Position numbers and translations under genes: made by a program
NCBI GenBank assembly: GCA_019802505.1
Contig: JAFMOC010000072.1
Location: 3,366,501-3,430,500, forward strand
Direction: 5' to 3'
Length of the DNA stretch: 64,000 bases
Source of the DNA: Corydoras sp. C115
Lineage: Eukaryota; Chordata; Actinopteri; Siluriformes; Callichthyidae
Part shown: positions 11,006-37,479 of the stretch, piece after piece
Layout: each line of letters starts with the position of its first letter
How positions within the stretch are numbered: the stretch's first letter is position 1
The notes under the pieces: generated by a model
What the model was told of the DNA's origin: nothing
Database searches by the model: none
What the model saw: only the letters and a program-made list of their open reading frames with translations

Positions 11006-13064
11006 TTGTCAACAGAGAAAACTGACATTAATATTGAGTTATTAAATCAGGTTTGTAAGTAGAATTTTTTTTTTTGGTTTTAATTGTCTATTTTGAGTTT
11101 AATATTCTTGATGAATCTGTTTTCTTTTTCATTACACCTTTTTCAGTTGCACCTCTCTGTCTCCCACTTGCCTCCAAAAGTTTCTTGCTTTTAAATTTAG
11201 GTTTCTCACTTTTGATTTTAGGACCTGCTTTGACAGTTGAGGCAGGTTGTAGACCGTCATTGGCTGCTAGAGTTAAGCTCTATGCACCAAGCCCATTCTA
11301 CATGCGTCAGCAAAAGTGCACACTGTTTTGAATGTGACCCAGCACAAACACAGGTGATAAAGTGATCCATTTGCCCACTGTGTTTACGCACAGTGGAATT
11401 TAACTCCCCACATTAACCTTTAGTGAACGTTAACTAGCTCAACCTCTTTGTGAAGTACTCTGAAGAATGTCCTGCTCTGACACTCTTACCGTAGCATCTT
11501 TATACATGAATCTCTGCATAAATCTATGTAGAATATTCTGGTAGTGCAGATGGTCTTTTCAGAAAATGTTGCTAATACTATTTCCCAAAGCGATTTGACT
11601 TGGAAATATTCATTAAATGCTCATATGGAAAGTTAAATTCCTTTGTGTGTAACCACAGTAGGCAAACCAATCACTTCATTACGTGTGTTCACACTCACTC
11701 ATTTTACAAACAGGGTGCACTTTTGCTGACATGTAGAATGGGGCTGGGTGGGCAGGACTTATCTTTTGCATTACCTCTTTCTCACCCTCAAAGTAATGCT
11801 GAACAGGAGAAGCAGTTTAATAAATTCATGAATAAATCTCTTACAACAGTACTAATAATTGTGGAGGTAAATTGGTTTGTTTTGTGCTACTTTATAACTG
11901 GAAATCAATAGGTTAGAATAAGAATACTGAATTAATTGTAGGAGGAAATTGCACTTGCACCATTACATTATAGTACACTAAAGGGTAAGGGAAAAACAGG
12001 AGGAAAATGTAATATAAAAATTACCATTTAATTACGAAAACAAGACTTAAAGCAAAAGCAATAAAATACAGCAATAATAAAAGTTATAATATTAAAATGA
12101 CTGGCTGAGGTAATGTGGAATATACACTAAAGCTCTGGATAATTCCATATATATATATCAATTATTGTAAATATTACACATGTAATTCAGTATAGCAAAA
12201 CATGAACCATAGTGTCACTCATTAAGATTAAGTATAACATCCTAAGCTTCAGGTAGGAATGTAATCTTGTGACTTATCAATGGGAGATTGTCCATAATGG
12301 CCTTGATGAGACCGGATTATATTTACATTTAGTCATTTACTAGAAACTTTTATCTGAAGTGGCTTACAAGTAACATCACAAGTTAGTAGTTAGATCCATA
12401 AATGCAGTAGATTTAAATACAGTGGGTTCATTTGCACATTGCACAGTTACAAGTGTCAGTAAAAACATCAGCAGTGGTTTCTGAAGTGATTATTTTAAAC
12501 CTAAGCATTCTCCGATGATTATGCTTTATAAGATTCATCTTTTATGAGGACCTTCAGAAGAGCACTGATAAAATATGTACCTAGAATCAGACCATGAAAA
12601 TCACAATTTTACTACTTTTTCCTTGGTTTCTAAGTAGCACCTGGCATCTGGGGCTAGTTACTTATTCTCTGTGTGTATGTTTTCTCATAAATGTCTTTTG
12701 ATTAAAATATTTTATAAATGTTTAATTTGTGAAATAAATGTTATCCTTATAACAATAGCTATACTTACATTTTACAGATGTGATTTTGAGCTTTTGTTAG
12801 AGGAGCACAGCAGTTCCAGATCACAAGACTACTGTGACCTTTGACTCATAGGATTTCCTGCTCCAGCATTGTGCATGTGTGCATTTTATGTGTCTCATGT
12901 TTCTGCAGTAAGTGAATTTATAAAGCAGTTAATGGGAGACAGTGTTTGTATTTCGTATAGTACACTCAGGGAACATCCAAAGTTTATGTCTGGATTTTGT
13001 GGGTAAATTTTTTTTTCTTGGTAATATCGTGTTTATATCAGAAGTTCTTGTGACAGTAGAGGTA
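11006..13064. other. Intergenic stretch without recognised gene
   Basis: AT-rich DNA upstream of the sorting nexin gene. A short tract at 12318-12370 (ttacatttagtcatttacta and following) matches the LINE/SINE tail also seen near 61560. I see no conserved ORF or RNA gene. The promoter of the sorting nexin probably lies in the right half, but no clear TATA box or CpG cluster is visible. Confidence 0.5.
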
Positions 13065-27897
<14,833 letters not shown>

Positions 27898-28121
27898 TAT
27901 GTTTGTATAAACAAAAACCATGTGTTGAAATTATTTCTTTCTGTTGTTTAAAATTAAATGCAATATGCAATATATCTTTTTGCATTATCTAATCACCTTT
28001 TACTATCATTTTAATCCAAACATTGATTGCCTTGTTTATGACTACTTAGGGATCTATAAATTATAAACTTGTTCTTAGTTGGATAAAAGCATTTGCTAAA
28101 TAATCAAATAGAAATGTAAAC

Positions 28122-28127
28122 AATAAA
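28122..28127 (+). promoter_or_regulatory. Possible polyadenylation signal for the sorting nexin
   Basis: AATAAA, 225 bases after the stop codon. It follows a SINE/LINE-type tail (ggataaaagcatttgctaaa), so the signal may have been supplied by a repeat. Confidence 0.4.
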
Positions 28128-28854
28128 ATGATGATAATACTAGAGAACACTGGTGATTATTTTAATAGTATGTAAATAGTATGTGTGACTCTTTATACAA
28201 GTCTTTTTAGTGCTAATAAACATCAAGTTTGAGCATCACTGTTTAGGTTTAATGCGCATTAATGCCTGGGGTAGGAGCTGCAGGAGGACTGACCATGAGC
28301 TGCAAGAAGCGAGGGCACAGCATTCATTATATTTTAAATGTACTTTTTAAATAGTGTTAATAAAGCCGGTCCTGAACTTGTGAAATCCTGTCTCCGGTCT
28401 TCATTCATTGAGCCCCCCCCCACACACACACCCCATCTGCAGAAAGCCAGAACAAATAAGGTGAGAACATCACCTGAGGGTTTTGCAGGCATGTTCTCCA
28501 GTGGGAAAACATTTTTTGGCTTTCCTGGAAAGCAAAACTGAGCGGGAAGGGCAAGTGGAGGTTCTAGATGTCGTGCATCGAAGTGAAGATGCCAGAAGCA
28601 TTGCTCGTCGAGGCGATGAATGGAGAGGTGCAGAAGGCTCCTATGTTGGCTCCTTGTCACCCAGCTCCCCTGGTTTTCCGAGAATTCAACTCATCTTGAC
28701 ACTTGGCCCTTGGGTTGGGGCCAGATTAATTTTTAAGTTTAGAATAAGGGGTAATTTCTGTTTAATGACAATTGAAACTGACGTAAACTTTGTCAAAAGT
28801 CAGATTTTTATCATTTTAAAGCACATTTACCGTTTTTTTGTTGTTTAAGTGATA
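28128..28854. other. Intergenic stretch without recognised gene
   Basis: No coding signal was recognised. A stretch near 28361-28400 (aataaagcc.gttcctga followed by gaaatcctgt) is also seen near 48042-48080, so a shared dispersed repeat, perhaps an LTR end, is present. Confidence 0.4.
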
Positions 28855-29112
28855 TTTGAGGCCTACTGTGGTTACACACAGAGGAATTGGTCCTCCACAA
28901 CTGGTTCATGCGGTGAAACACACACTGAGTGAAGTGAGCACACATGCCTGGAGTGGTGGGCTGCCTTGAACATGGCACCCGGGGAGCAATTGTGGTTATA
29001 GGCCTTGCCCAAGGGCACTTCAGCCATAGTATTTGGTGGGACCAGGAATCGAACCCAGGACCTTCAGGTTGCAAGGCTGGTTCCTTAAGCATAAGCCTAT
29101 GACTGCCCCAAG
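28855..29112 (-). mobile_element. tRNA-derived SINE, third type
   Basis: On -, the head reads ggggcagtcataggcttatg and a B-box-like gggttcgattcctgg follows. The middle carries gcccttgggcaaggcc. Neither of the other two SINE families in the window has this middle. Confidence 0.6.
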
Positions 29113-29159
29113 GTATGGTTTAAAATTTAGTTAATTTAGTTTAGTGTAGTGTTACAGTT

Positions 29160-29960
29160 AAAGAGACAGGTGATACCACAAATTATGAACTTGAAGGGAC
29201 AGGGTTTTTTTAAATCCACAATTTATCAGTGCAACATTAAATTCTTTTTATTCCAACTTTTCTACATCCTTTCTGATGACACTGAAATGCTTTCATTTGT
29301 TGAGAGCTTAGTACTCCGGCTTTGGATTCAACAGTTGCAAATAATCTTTACTCAGCGCTGAGGTTAAAATATATTACGTGATCTATTTAAGCAATGCAAA
29401 CTAATTAAGCTCCTGGTCTGGATGGCTTTCCTATCAATATTTTCAGAGAAATATATGAATAAGCTGGTTCCTTTTTTCTTAGCTAATGTCTTCTGCTTTG
29501 TTTCCTCCTACCATGACTCAGGCACCTATATAATGCATCGTATTCTAAAGAAAGTCATTTATACATCTTTGTACTTCATACAGAGCTTTCTCCCTATTAA
29601 ATGTATATGTTAAGATTCTGTCTAAAGCATCGGAAAGCTATGGTTGGACAACAAGCTTTCTTATGGCTGTACACTTTAGAAAACCATTTATACTGAATCT
29701 GCATGAGCTAACCCAGAAGTGGTTATTTAGTTAGTGTACATACAAACAATGTTCATTTAGATTATTTCTCCTCATCACGCTGGACCGGACATGGCGGCGC
29801 TCTATAATCATAATGTATATACTTGTGTTAAGCCCTTGTCTATTGCATATTGTCACTCTTTTAGGGGCTTCTCTGCACAGGCATTGGGTTAAAGCTGTTA
29901 CTGTATGAAGATGACCTGTTGCTATATGCAACTTCAGCCATATAGGTCATAATTTAAATG
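29160..29960 (+). pseudogene. Decayed LINE reverse transcriptase, L1-like
   Basis: Broken frames carry APGLDGFPINIF (near 29410; compare the SPGPDG(F/Y) motif of L1-type RT), a later AMVGQQAFL segment, and YEDDLLLYATSAI (about 29905-29943), equivalent to the RT catalytic FADDLLL box with Ala replaced by Glu. The order agrees with an RT domain. Many stops and deletions are present. Confidence 0.55.
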
Positions 29961-31485
29961 TTTACATTTTATAAAAAAGGTCAAATAATGGGTAGCTCTA
30001 CTGCGTCCAGGACTATGATTCGCAAGCCAGGTGATTTGGAAATACCAAGTCACCCTCTAACTGTAAATGTCTGCCATATGATGGTGACAACCAATCTCGT
30101 ACAGTATGTGATGGCTATGTTTAATGTGATGGCTATTTTTAAGTACCTCGTTGTTCCCTAAATAAGATTAAAGACTTAGAATAAAGAGTAAAAGCAAGCT
30201 TAATTTATTGCAGATACATTTAATCACACAGTCTTCGTCATATAACGGGTTCCGCAGCAGCGCAATACCCACATCTGCTCTTGCAGTTATTGTATTTGAC
30301 ACATGATGTCACTGGTTTTAATAATTGGATGGAATCACGATTAGACACATTAAACATTTTTAAATGTTAATCAGATAAGAGCATGAACAAGACATTGACA
30401 AGACAGAATGAATAAAAGACCAAAAGCATTATATAAAACAATTAAATGATAAAATCTATTAACCAATTAGCCACTATGGTTTGACAAGTGTAACAGTCTA
30501 CACGATACGTTGACAAATGTGCTGACAAAAAAGCTAGAAGCCAGCAACAACTGTGTTGTAACATTTGAAAAAATATTAATGGTAAAATAAAACACACTGA
30601 GTCAATCTAACAAACAATGTTTTATGATGTCTTAAATATTGATCAGTACTTTAAAATTGACAAACTGCAAAGTGATCTAAATTAATGTACAATTAAATTA
30701 TCTGCAGCTACAACATTCTTTCTAACTTACATTCAGTGTTTAATTATTGTCCATTGAACTTGTAGCAAGTTCTGACGCATATCCAGGACCTATCATATTC
30801 ATTATGTTGCTTGTTTCCATTTTATAATCACCAACAAACACACATTTTTGGGCACCTGATATTGTATTTTAAACCTGCTGAAAATTTTAAATAAAAAGAA
30901 GTGCTTTACTAATCTGTTGCTATATATACAAAAGAAACTGTAGTAAAAAATAAAGTAATACACATTTATATTTTTTTAAATCATTATTTTAAAAAATAGA
31001 AACTTATATTCAGTTTATATCTACATGAAGTGCCACTATAAATTCTGTATTAATTGAGGTTATTTTTGTTTACTTTTCTAATAAAAAAAAGCCAACAGCA
31101 AATAATTAATGTGACTAGCAAAATATGAAGCTCAAAGTGCAAAACAATTATGTTCTGATGTGTCAAATTATGGTAAGTTATTGGCTTAGGCCACTTCAAA
31201 AGGTTATCTAAAGATCACCTCATCTGTGTTGATCCTGTATAGTTGAATGGCTTTTAAATTGAACTGTGGCTATAACTTTAGATGGAGCTCTAAACCCTGA
31301 GAGGATGTACCCCTTTTGTTCTAGCAGAGTCATTTTTAGTGTGTACATGAAAGGATTCTTTTAAATTGTGCCAGCAAATCTACAGTTCAGCTTTTGTTTG
31401 TTTTCGCAAACATTCCTAGTACAGCTGCACAGTGTTCAATGTGAAGTTTTATCTTTACTTGACTTTATCACATATATTGTTATAT
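29961..31485. other. Intergenic stretch without recognised gene
   Basis: AT-rich sequence. I see no motif-bearing ORF, RNA gene or clear repeat structure. Confidence 0.5.
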
Positions 31486-31833
31486 GGGCAGCACAGTGGC
31501 TTAGTGGTTAGCACGTTCGCCTCTCAGCGCTAGGGATTCCCGGTTCGAATCCCCATCTGGTTGGAGTTTCCATGTTCTCCCCGTGTCCGGGTTCTCCGGT
31601 TTCCTCCCACAGTCCAAAAACATGGATCACGTCAATTGAGTTCTCCAAATTGCCCCATATAGAGTGTGTATGTGTGAGTGAGTGTGTGCCCAGCGATGGA
31701 TTGGCGCCCTGTCATGGGTGTATCTGCCCAGCGCCCGAAACGTTCTCCCCTGAATGGGCATCGGGAACCCCCCCGCGACCCTAATATAGGATAAAGCGGA
31801 AGATAATGGATGGATGGATGGATGGATGGATGG
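31486..31833 (+). mobile_element. Mermaid-type SINE
   Basis: Head gggcagcacagtggcttagt and tail of GGAT repeats. Flanked by the 12-bp duplication atattgttatat (31474-31485 and 31834-31845). Confidence 0.88.
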
Positions 31834-31845
31834 ATATTGTTATAT

Positions 31846-32949
31846 GATATATAGTAGTTTAATATTATGTCCCTGCTTTTTATTGTAATATATTTTATTT
31901 ATTTTATTCAATTTCAGACAGTTGTCTAAGAAAGTTGTACTGTGTATAACTGTGTATGTGACTAATAAAATATGATTTGATTTGATATTGCAATAAAATC
32001 AAATATTGGGAATCCAGGCTCTTGGCTAATTACCACTCAAGCAGCAGCTTCCTTTAATATGTTATTGTTTGTTGTTCATTTTAGCATTGTTGCGTATATT
32101 AATTGCTGTCTGCCTGAAAATACTAATAAATCCAACTAAAGTTTTGTTACTAAGCCCACAGATCACATTTCTTAGATCTAATATGATCTTTAATAACATC
32201 TAATAAGGTCTTTACTACCTTTAGACACTGAGTCATGGTCAGTATGTTCTTTATGTTTACCCAGTTTGGATCAGGGAGACAACTAATATTTTTTTCCTAA
32301 TGGATCAGTTTTCAGATTTTTTTTAACATTGTACCACAAAAACGCACATATAATAACATGACCAAGAAAAGTCTACTTTTAATGTTTTCCATTGTAGTAT
32401 TTTAAACATGTTTATTTTAAGGCCATAGATTTATATGTACATATGGCACAGTACTAGCATACTGAATAGTATTTGTAGAAGTAAAATAGGGAAACCATAG
32501 TAATATATATATATAATTAAAAACCTGGTTTGAGCTAGAGAATGCTCCTCTAAAAATACACACACCTTCTCAACATCATAAATAAGTAGCTGTAGGATGT
32601 ATTTCAATTGTGTCATAAGTATGTTTGTTTTAGTACTTTTTTTTTTTGCAAGAGTGGTATAAAGTGGTTATAAACAGTTGGATAAAATCAGTTGTCCAGC
32701 AGCAATTCAGTAGGAATCCTGTAAAAAAAACACACACACAGAGGATAAAAACACAAAGCATATCTGAGCATGTACAAATCTATTTTAATCTTTTGTATTA
32801 ACGATTAAAGATAATTTAATTTTATTATACAAAGTGACTTACAAGTAGCCCATATTGCAAATATTTAGGTGGGTTCTCTGTTTAAACACCAAACCTTGAG
32901 AATAATAGCCCAAGACCCTAAGCAATTAGCTACCACACCTAGAACACAA
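31846..32949. other. Intergenic stretch without recognised gene
   Basis: AT-rich DNA up to the LTR element. The tract tttctaagaaagttgtactg-like near 31920-31980 (ending aaaatatgatttgatttgat) resembles a short repeat 3' tail. Nothing else is recognised. Confidence 0.4.
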
Positions 32950-33298
32950 TGTTACAGGTGCCTAGGGCACCTGTTCCTTATTTTAGTTAATTAGCTTGGT
33001 GTTCACGTTCGGTATTTTAGTTCATTAACTCCGTTTGTTCATTGGTTTGTTTTGTGCATTTGGTCGGTAGTTTTGAGTATTTAGATTCCGTGTTCCCCTT
33101 ACTCCTTGCACGTTGTTGATTTTGTTTTTGATGTCAGCTTGCCGTTGCTGTACCTTTTATGTTTTGGGTGTTCTGTCACTCTTTAATAAAACCCGTATCT
33201 CTCCTAGCTGGTGTGCCTGGCTCCCTTCAGTGCGTTAGGGCGCTTCGGCTTTGCACTACCTTTGCGCAGCCGTTTTGATCTAGGTAGGCGAGCGTGAA
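32950..33298 (+). repeat. TE1 5' LTR, about 350 bp
   Basis: Begins TGTTACAGGTGCC; ACAGGTGCC and GGCACCTGT are inverted arms around TAG (32954-32974). It contains an AATAAA (33184-33189) and then tgcctggctcccttcagtgc, as in the other two LTRs. The right edge is inferred from the 353- and 355-bp copies, as the terminal TGACA has mutated. Confidence 0.75.
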
Positions 33299-33508
33299 TT
33301 GAAATTTACCACTCTTCAAATTTTTGAAATTTTCCTTTGCGGGGGGCGTAAACCCCGATACTCGCAGCGCTCTCCGGTGTGTCCATGAGTGCATCGGTTT
33401 TCGGTGCCCGCCTTGTCGCAGCTGCATATTCGGTGGTAGCCACGCCAGTGTTCCCCCATCTTGGCTGGGGTAATCGCGCCCCGTAGTCAGCGCTAGCCCT
33501 GCTCTCCA

Positions 33509-33718
33509 TTGTGGTTCATGGCCATACCGTGGTGGTGGGACGTGGAGGTGGTGAGCCGACAGGGCGACGAGTCTTATGAGTCTGAGGAGTGTGCTGATTT
33601 CGTGTACGACTCCGAGACTGAATGCTGGGATTCATTTATGTCAACACACATCCTGCCGCCCCATGTCCTGCTCGGATCAGCGGACCTGTGGCCAGAGCTA
33701 TTTTGCCACACGGCGTGA
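33509..33718 (+). pseudogene. TE1 gag-like acidic ORF, truncated
   Basis: 69 residues with DESYESEECADFVYDSE and the phrase HILPPHVLLGSADLW. This corresponds to TE2's acidic segment and GHILPIRTLLNSEVFW. The frame ends at a TGA, and beyond the LINE insertion the homologous region continues at 39641. No known domain is recognised. The name gag-like rests on position after the LTR only. Confidence 0.5.
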
Positions 33719-33838
33719 ATCATCACCTCCACCCGATGGACTTCTAGAGGTGCGCGATCAAGCGCGATCCCATGACGTCATCCAAGCCCAGGAGCCGAGC
33801 CAACCGCAGGGGCAAGGTGCGTAAGGGGCGGGAGGCTC

Positions 33839-34186
33839 ATGCTACGCCCATGGGGGGTAGTAGTTGTCTCTGGTCCCCTACCCTACCAAATAGGCGTGGT
33901 GGCGAAACCTACAGCAGGTTATGGTCGCTGCGTTGCTGGATGTCTTAAGTGGTGCTCAGAAAACAATATTACCTTTTTTGATAAATGGTCTACTTTTGAG
34001 GGAAGGCCTGGCCTTTTGAAATGGGATGGCATCCATCCTTCCTGGGAGGGTGCTGTGCTCATGTCGCATAACATAGGAATAAAAATTTACAATTCAGAGC
34101 CAAGGCCAGGCAGCAGACAGAATGGCCTCATACCATTAAGACAGTTATCAAGTATCGCAGTGAGCAAAAAACAAAAAGAGTCCTAA
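33839..34186 (+). pseudogene. LINE ORF1 C-terminal part with SGNH-esterase-like end
   Basis: 115 residues containing NNITFFDKWSTFEGRPGLLK and WDGIHPSWEGAVLMSHNI. The DGIHPS motif carries the Asp and His expected at the end of SGNH hydrolases, a domain known in ORF1 of CR1/L2-type fish LINEs. The N-terminal GDS part is not present. Confidence 0.6.
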
Positions 34187-34190
34187 AAGT

Positions 34191-35479
34191 GTGCCAAAAA
34201 ATCTCATTAATATCAATACAATCTCAAGTACTGTAAGAAACACTTTTAAGTTAAAACTTATGTTATTAAACATTAGGTCACTTTCATCAAAATCAGCTCT
34301 AGTTCAAGAAATAATTACCGATAACTTCCTAAATGTCATTTGTCTCACAGAAACCTGGATTAGGGCCAAAATACTTAGCATTAAATGATGCCTCTCCACC
34401 TGGTTATACTTATGCTCATAAACCATGTCTTAATGGACGAGGAGGTGGAGTGACTACGATCTATAAAGAAATCATAAATGTAACACTTAATAATAACTAT
34501 GAGTCAAAATCCTTCGAAGCTCTTGTACTCAACATAAGCAGCTCATCTTCATTGAAGAATAAATACAGTCTAATGCAACTTATTACCATATACAGAGTTT
34601 ATTGAAGAATTTGGTGAATTTCTTTCTAACATAATAATCTCATCAGACAAGGCCTTAATAGTCGGTGACTTCAATGTTCACTTTGAAAACCCACTAGACT
34701 CATTTAAATTAGCTTTTGACTCAATCCTTGATTCCATGAGCGTTACTCAAAGTGTGGTTGGTGAAACACATCACTGTAAACATACATTAGACTTAGTTTT
34801 ATCACATGGTATTAACATTAACAATTTAACTATTGTTCCACTAAGTGAGGTCATCTCTGATCACTATTTGATAACCTACGATTTAAAACGCAATATGATA
34901 TGAAGCGTATTTCCTCTACTGCTGCATCATTCCTACAACATTTACCTGAATTAAACTTTAAAACAGCATCAGGACCCAATGTACTTGAAAACACAGCTGA
35001 ATACCTTAAACATGTGTTTTCTACAACCTTAGATAGTGTCGCTCCACTTAAACTAAAAAGGGTTATAGATAAAAGACTTGTTCCATAGTTTAATGATTAA
35101 ACATGCGCCGTAAAACAAACCACTAGAACCATGGCGCATAAATGGAGACAAACTAAATTAGAGGTATTTAGGTTTGCATGGAAGGACAGAATGACTAAGT
35201 AGATTCCTCTTTAGTACTATTACCAAGTTAACTCGAAGTGCTTCTGAATCAGATTCATATATTCACTCACAGTTCAGCAGCAATGATTTCATGAATTTAT
35301 TTAGTGATAAAACTGAAAACATAAGACTTAAATCATCTAATGCATCGTGTAGTGTAATCAATAATCAACCCTCAACGATTTCTGAACAATCTAGTGGTAG
35401 AGAAAATAATATAGTACAAGAGTTAAATACCTTTAACCCCATATCTAAAAAAGAGCTTGTCTCATTAATTACACAATAA
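34191..35479 (+). pseudogene. LINE APE-type endonuclease and start of ORF2, broken
   Basis: Pieces in shifting frames: KLMLLNIRSLSSKSALVQE, VICLTETW (catalytic Glu box), GGGVTTIYK, VGDFNVH (GDFN box, about 34660-34682) and SDHYLI (SDH box near 34858-34875). This is the standard order of the AP-endonuclease motifs. Several frameshifts and stops make it non-functional. It is cut at 35486 by the TE2 insertion. Confidence 0.78.
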
Positions 35480-35486
35480 AGACAAC

Positions 35487-35839
35487 TGTAACAGGTGCCT
35501 AGGGCACCTGTCACCTGTTCTGTGTTTCCTTTCATTCTTTTGAGTTAATTAACGTTCATTTGACATTAGTTTAGTTAATTAACCCCTTCTTGTTATTGGT
35601 TGTTTTGGTGCACGTGGTCGGATGTGTTTGTGTATTTATTTCCTGTGTTTTCCCGTCCTCGTTGCGCGTCTTCGTTTCATGTCCACTCGTTTTATGTACC
35701 GGTGTGTTTGGTGTCACTACACCATAATAAATTGTGTTCCTGCTACCTGCGTGCCTGGCTCCCTTCTGCGCATTAGAGCGCTGCGGCTCTGCGCTTCATT
35801 TGCGCAGCCGCGCTTAGCCCACGGTAGACGAGTGTGACA
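35487..35839 (+). repeat. TE2 5' LTR, 353 bp
   Basis: TG...CA ends (TGTAACA to GTGTGACA). It carries the conserved head palindrome (35491-35511), an AATAAA at 35727-35732 and tgcctggctcccttctgcgc downstream, parallel to the solo LTR at 55160-55514. Confidence 0.82.
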
Positions 35840-35941
35840 TAAAGACGCGCCAATCGTTTGGGGAGTCCAGAGCCCAGGTAGGCTTTTTTTTTTTTTTTCT
35901 TTGGGAGGGCCATATAGCCTCGTACTCGTGTGTGCGCCGTT

Positions 35942-36595
35942 ATGCGGAGCCCGCCGTCCCGGAGCCAGGGGAGCGGCTCGAATAGTGTGATGGAGTATGG
36001 CGACTCCGATGATGAGTGGTTGTGGAGGTACGGCTATGAGGCGCTTTGTGCTGAGGAGGGCCTTGACCTGGTCGAGGTATCCGATGATGAGGCGGGCGAC
36101 TCATACCTGTATGGGCATATTCTGCCCATACGCACCCTCCTCAACTCTGAGGTGTTCTGGACGGACGCTCAGGTCCAGCTTGTTAAACCCCCCGTGGCGA
36201 GATCCAGACGCAGAGCGCGCCGGCGCGGTGCCAAGACACAGTGTGCGTGCTGCGATACGTGCGCTGCGGGGCAGTCACGTGACGCGTCTGCGCCGGACCG
36301 CGCCGTGTCTGGATCGCGCTGCGAGGGGGCGGTACCGGAGCCGGCGCTCGAGGGGGTAAATGTAGATACATGTGGCGTGAGTGTGGTGTGTCCCTCTGTT
36401 TCGTCTGTCTCGTGTGTCCAGTCCGCCTTCCCTGTGTCAGATATGTCCGTGTCTTTGTGTTTGGGCATTGCGGTGAGGGTGTACCTCTACTGTGTGCAGG
36501 ATGGCGATCCCGAGGTGGAGGTTCACCCTGCCAGCATGCATGCCCGCCGAGGTCCTGCCAGCGTGCGTGCCCGCCAAGGTCCTGCCAGCGTGTGA
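35942..36595 (+). CDS. TE2 gag-like acidic/arginine ORF
   Basis: About 218 residues from MRSPPSRSQGSGSNSVMEYG (an upstream in-frame Met lies at 35930). Acidic start (GDSDDEWLWRYG, LVEVSDDEAGDS), then GHILPIRTLLNSEVFW, an Arg-rich patch (RSRRRARRRGAK) and a Cys cluster (QCACCDTC). The TE1 ORF has the same acidic and GHILP-like order. No zinc knuckle, protease or RT motif is recognisable. I do not recognise the family; a nucleic-acid-binding structural protein is only a guess. Confidence 0.45.
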   Translation: MRSPPSRSQGSGSNSVMEYGDSDDEWLWRYGYEALCAEEGLDLVEVSDDEAGDSYLYGHILPIRTLLNSEVFWTDAQVQLVKPPVARSRRRARRRGAKTQCACCDTCAAGQSRDASAPDRAVSGSRCEGAVPEPALEGVNVDTCGVSVVCPSVSSVSCVQSAFPVSDMSVSLCLGIAVRVYLYCVQDGDPEVEVHPASMHARRGPASVRARQGPASV

Positions 36596-36696
36596 ATCCG
36601 CCGAGGCCCCTCCTGCGTGCGTTCCCGCCAAGGTCCAGCCAGTGGGCAGTCCTGCCACAGACCCGCGAGCCTGCACACCTGTGATGGCCCCTGCGC

Positions 36697-36816
36697 CGCA
36701 CGCCGCCCAGCCCGAAGTCCAGGGGCCGCACGCCGCCCAGCCCGAGGTCCAGGGGCCGCACGCCGCCCAGCCCAAGCAGCAGGGGCCGCACGCCGCCCAG
36801 CCCGAGCAGCAGGGGG
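36697..36816 (+). repeat. 30-bp tandem array, 4 copies (TE2)
   Basis: Four units of about 30 bp; in one frame they encode PHAAQPEVQG. TE1 carries a longer array of the same type. Confidence 0.88.
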
Positions 36817-36821
36817 CGTCC

Positions 36822-37270
36822 GCCTCGCCACGCAGCCAGTGGGCGTGGCTCACTCCTCGTCCGCCGAGGGCGTCCACCGGACCACGCAGCCAGAGGGCGT
36901 GGCCCACTCCTCGTCCGCCGAGGACGTCCACCGGACCACGCAGCCAGAGGGCTTGGCCCACTCCTCGTCCCCCGAGGGTGTCCACCGGACCACGCAGCCA
37001 GAGGGCGTGGCCCACTCCTCGTCCCCCGAGGGCGTCCACCGGACCACGCAGCCAGAGGGCGTGGCCCACTCCTCGTCCGCCGAGGGCGTCCACCGGACCA
37101 CGCAGCCAGAGGGCGTGGCCCGCTCCTCGTCCGCCGAGGGTGTCCACCGGACCACGCAGCCAGAGGGCGTGACCCGCTCCTCGTCCGCCGAGGGCGTCCA
37201 CCGGACCACACAGCCAGAGGGCGTTGCCCACTCCTCATCTGCCAAAGGCGCTCATCGGACCACGCAGCTC
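36822..37270 (+). repeat. 54-bp minisatellite, about 8 copies (TE2)
   Basis: Units of 54 bp (18 codons) encode variants of VHRTTQPEGVAHSSSAEG. Because the unit is a multiple of three without stops, several frames on both strands stay open, producing long false ORFs. Confidence 0.92.
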
Positions 37271-37479
37271 AGAGGGCGCCCAAGGCGGATCAGGAGTGGG
37301 CCACGCCTCGCAGCCAGAGGGCATTCGACACGCCTCCCCCGCAGAGGGCGTCCACCGGAGGGCGCCTGCCAAGCCCGGCTCAGTCTTTAATTAGACCCCC
37401 CCCCCCCCCCCCCCGGACTGTTATTTTTATTTTTTTTCTCTTGGTCGCGGCCCCCGTTGCGCAACAGGATGACAACAAC

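Larger units (their letters stand above)
32950..33838 (+). mobile_element. TE1, 5' part of LTR retroelement
   Basis: The outermost layer of the nested block. It holds the 5' LTR and the first 540 bases of internal sequence, including the start of a gag-like ORF, before a LINE interrupts it. The internal sequence resumes at about 39641. Upstream of the LTR lies cacaa (32945-32949); no matching duplication is found because the right end is truncated. Confidence 0.75.
35487..37474 (+). mobile_element. TE2, second copy of the LTR element, inserted in the LINE
   Basis: Begins TGTAACAGG and ends GGATGACA, flanked on both sides by ACAAC (35482-35486 and 37475-37479), a 5-bp duplication as made by LTR-element integration. 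A 353-bp 5' LTR is followed by an acidic ORF and two proline-rich tandem arrays. No full 3' LTR is present, only the terminal TGACA after a C-run and a T-rich stretch. Base composition is strongly GC-rich compared with the AT-rich surroundings. No RT, protease or integrase motifs were found. Confidence 0.72.

Noticed and set aside
36183..37245. Long minus-strand ORFs (351, 264 and 131 codons) over TE2
   Set aside because: They are open because the 54-bp and 30-bp units are multiples of three without stops on either strand. The sense ORF, LTR and direction of the element are all on +.
36822..37270. Regular repeats considered as a CRISPR array
   Set aside because: Units are contiguous with no unique spacers, and the genome is eukaryotic.
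35840..37390. GC-rich, CpG-rich block resembling a CpG island promoter
   Set aside because: The high GC is explained by the LTR element and its tandem arrays. No host gene starts nearby.
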